6,519 nt of DNA from Candidatus Peregrinibacteria bacterium (GTDB lineage: Bacteria > Patescibacteriota > Gracilibacteria > UBA1369): NCBI GenBank assembly GCA_014729615.1, contig WJJQ01000072.1, positions 1-6,519 of the forward strand. Direction: 5' to 3'. The number at the start of each line of letters is the position of its first letter. The stretch's first letter is position 1. This document shows positions 6,127 through 6,519 of this stretch, one piece after another. The position numbers were made by a program, and so were the translations under genes. The notes under the pieces were generated by a model. The model saw only the letters and a list, made by a program, of their open reading frames with translations. It had not been told where the DNA came from and searched no databases.

Positions 6127-6153
6127 AGTATGACACATTTGAATTAAAAGTAA
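6127..6153 (-). promoter_or_regulatory. Weak candidate promoter of thyA-folA
   Basis: On the minus strand an extended -10-like TGTCATACT (6135-6127) lies about 27 nt before the thyA ATG. Possible -35 matches 15-17 nt further upstream (TTACTT or TGTTAC, around 6155-6148) are poor. This is the best promoter-like site in the gap, but the match is weak. Confidence 0.3.
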
Positions 6154-6179
6154 CATAAAAAAATTTAATGCGTTATAAT
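6150..6179 (+). promoter_or_regulatory. Probable promoter of the secreted-protein gene
   Basis: A consensus TATAAT at 6174-6179 has a -35-like GTAACA (4 of 6) at 6150-6155, with an 18-nt spacer. The predicted start near 6186 gives a leader of about 28 nt, A-rich just before the ATG and without a Shine-Dalgarno sequence. It is arranged back to back with the thyA promoter region. Confidence 0.5.
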
Positions 6180-6213
6180 AAGCGACAAGCATATACCCTT
6201 TAACCATAAAAAT

Positions 6214-6519
6214 ATGCACATAAAACGATTTGGTATAGTTTCAATGCTTGCCTTTGCCATCTTGCTTGTTAACACGGCGGCTCTGGCTATGGCTGAAACT
6301 ACAACCACGACAACGGAATACAATTTGCCAACGCAAGTTTCCGATTTAAATTTTTCAGCAACTTTGACTGACGATCAAAAAGTTAAAATGAGCTGGAATG
6401 AATATGAGCCGGAAGGTTTCAATTACTACAAAGTTATTCGATCACAAGACAACACCGATCCCGTTTATCCGGATGACGGTTATATTTATATGGGAAACAG
6501 TGGTGAATTAGCATATACC
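6214..6519 (+). CDS. Secreted protein with Thr run and fibronectin-III-like domain (partial, 3' end outside window)
   Basis: The open frame runs 102 codons from ATG 6214 to the window edge with no stop. The N-terminus is a clear Sec signal peptide: basic MHIKRF, a hydrophobic core GIVSMLAFAILLV, then TAALAMA with cleavage likely after ALA (residue 25) or AMA (27). Six threonines follow (29-34), probably a flexible surface linker. From about residue 43 the sequence VSDLNFSATLTDDQKVKMSW, then GFNYYKVIRSQ and NTDPVYPDDGYIYMGN, has the alternating strand pattern, core Trp and Tyr of a fibronectin-III-like domain. Similar SW..Y....YYKV.RS...PVYPDDGYI segments are, to my recollection, common in exported CPR proteins. 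It is probably exported or surface-anchored. The function cannot be told from this fragment. Confidence 0.85.
   Translation, partial: MHIKRFGIVSMLAFAILLVNTAALAMAETTTTTTEYNLPTQVSDLNFSATLTDDQKVKMSWNEYEPEGFNYYKVIRSQDNTDPVYPDDGYIYMGNSGELAYT

Noticed and set aside
6127..6133. AGTATGA before thyA as a second Rrf2 operator
   Set aside because: Only one 7-bp half matches the palindrome; no matching arm lies at the 5-bp spacing, and the half site coincides with a -10-like box.

Overview
The window carries six complete genes and one gene cut by the right edge, packed tightly with short overlaps and only two intergenic gaps (186 and 113 bp). No rRNA, tRNA, CRISPR array, IS or other mobile element is visible. 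The DNA is moderately AT-rich with A- and T-rich intergenic stretches. Stops are TAA and TGA; TGA closes both folA and thyA exactly where those families normally end, so UGA is a stop here and the Gracilibacteria/Absconditabacteria code (UGA = Gly) does not apply. No gene is preceded by a clear Shine-Dalgarno sequence. The AT-rich compact layout, the Bacillus-like SufB, the large orphan cell-wall hydrolase and a secreted fibronectin-III-like protein of a style I associate with the Candidate Phyla Radiation suggest a Patescibacteria/CPR-type bacterium (for example a Peregrinibacteria-like or Parcubacteria-like lineage). This placement is inference only.

Left part, minus strand (2535 down to 3): an Rrf2-family Fe-S sensing repressor, then sufC (ATPase) and sufB (scaffold). 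The three are joined stop-to-start or overlapping, so they form one iron-sulfur cluster assembly operon led by its own regulator; it may continue past the left edge (sufD, sufS and sufU are not seen). The promoter in front of the regulator overlaps a perfect 7-bp-arm palindrome and appears to fire at or next to the start codon, suggesting an autoregulated, leaderless or nearly leaderless transcript.

Middle, plus strand (2722-4752): one 676-residue protein with an uncharacterised N-terminal region, an M15 (VanY/L-Ala-D-Glu type) zinc peptidase and a C-terminal SLT lytic transglycosylase. It would cut both the peptide and the glycan of peptidoglycan. It has no signal peptide, and an in-frame stop just upstream rules out a longer start. 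Its -10 box lies in one arm of an 8-bp perfect inverted repeat. This is the most unusual gene in the window.

Right part: thyA and folA on the minus strand, overlapping by ATGA, couple dTMP synthesis to recycling of the dihydrofolate it produces. folA converges on the hydrolase gene with 8 bp between stops, and a nested inverted repeat inside the folA 3' end may act as terminator. Divergent from thyA, a plus-strand gene starting at 6214 encodes a secreted protein with a signal peptide, a Thr run and the start of a fibronectin-III-like domain; it runs off the right edge.
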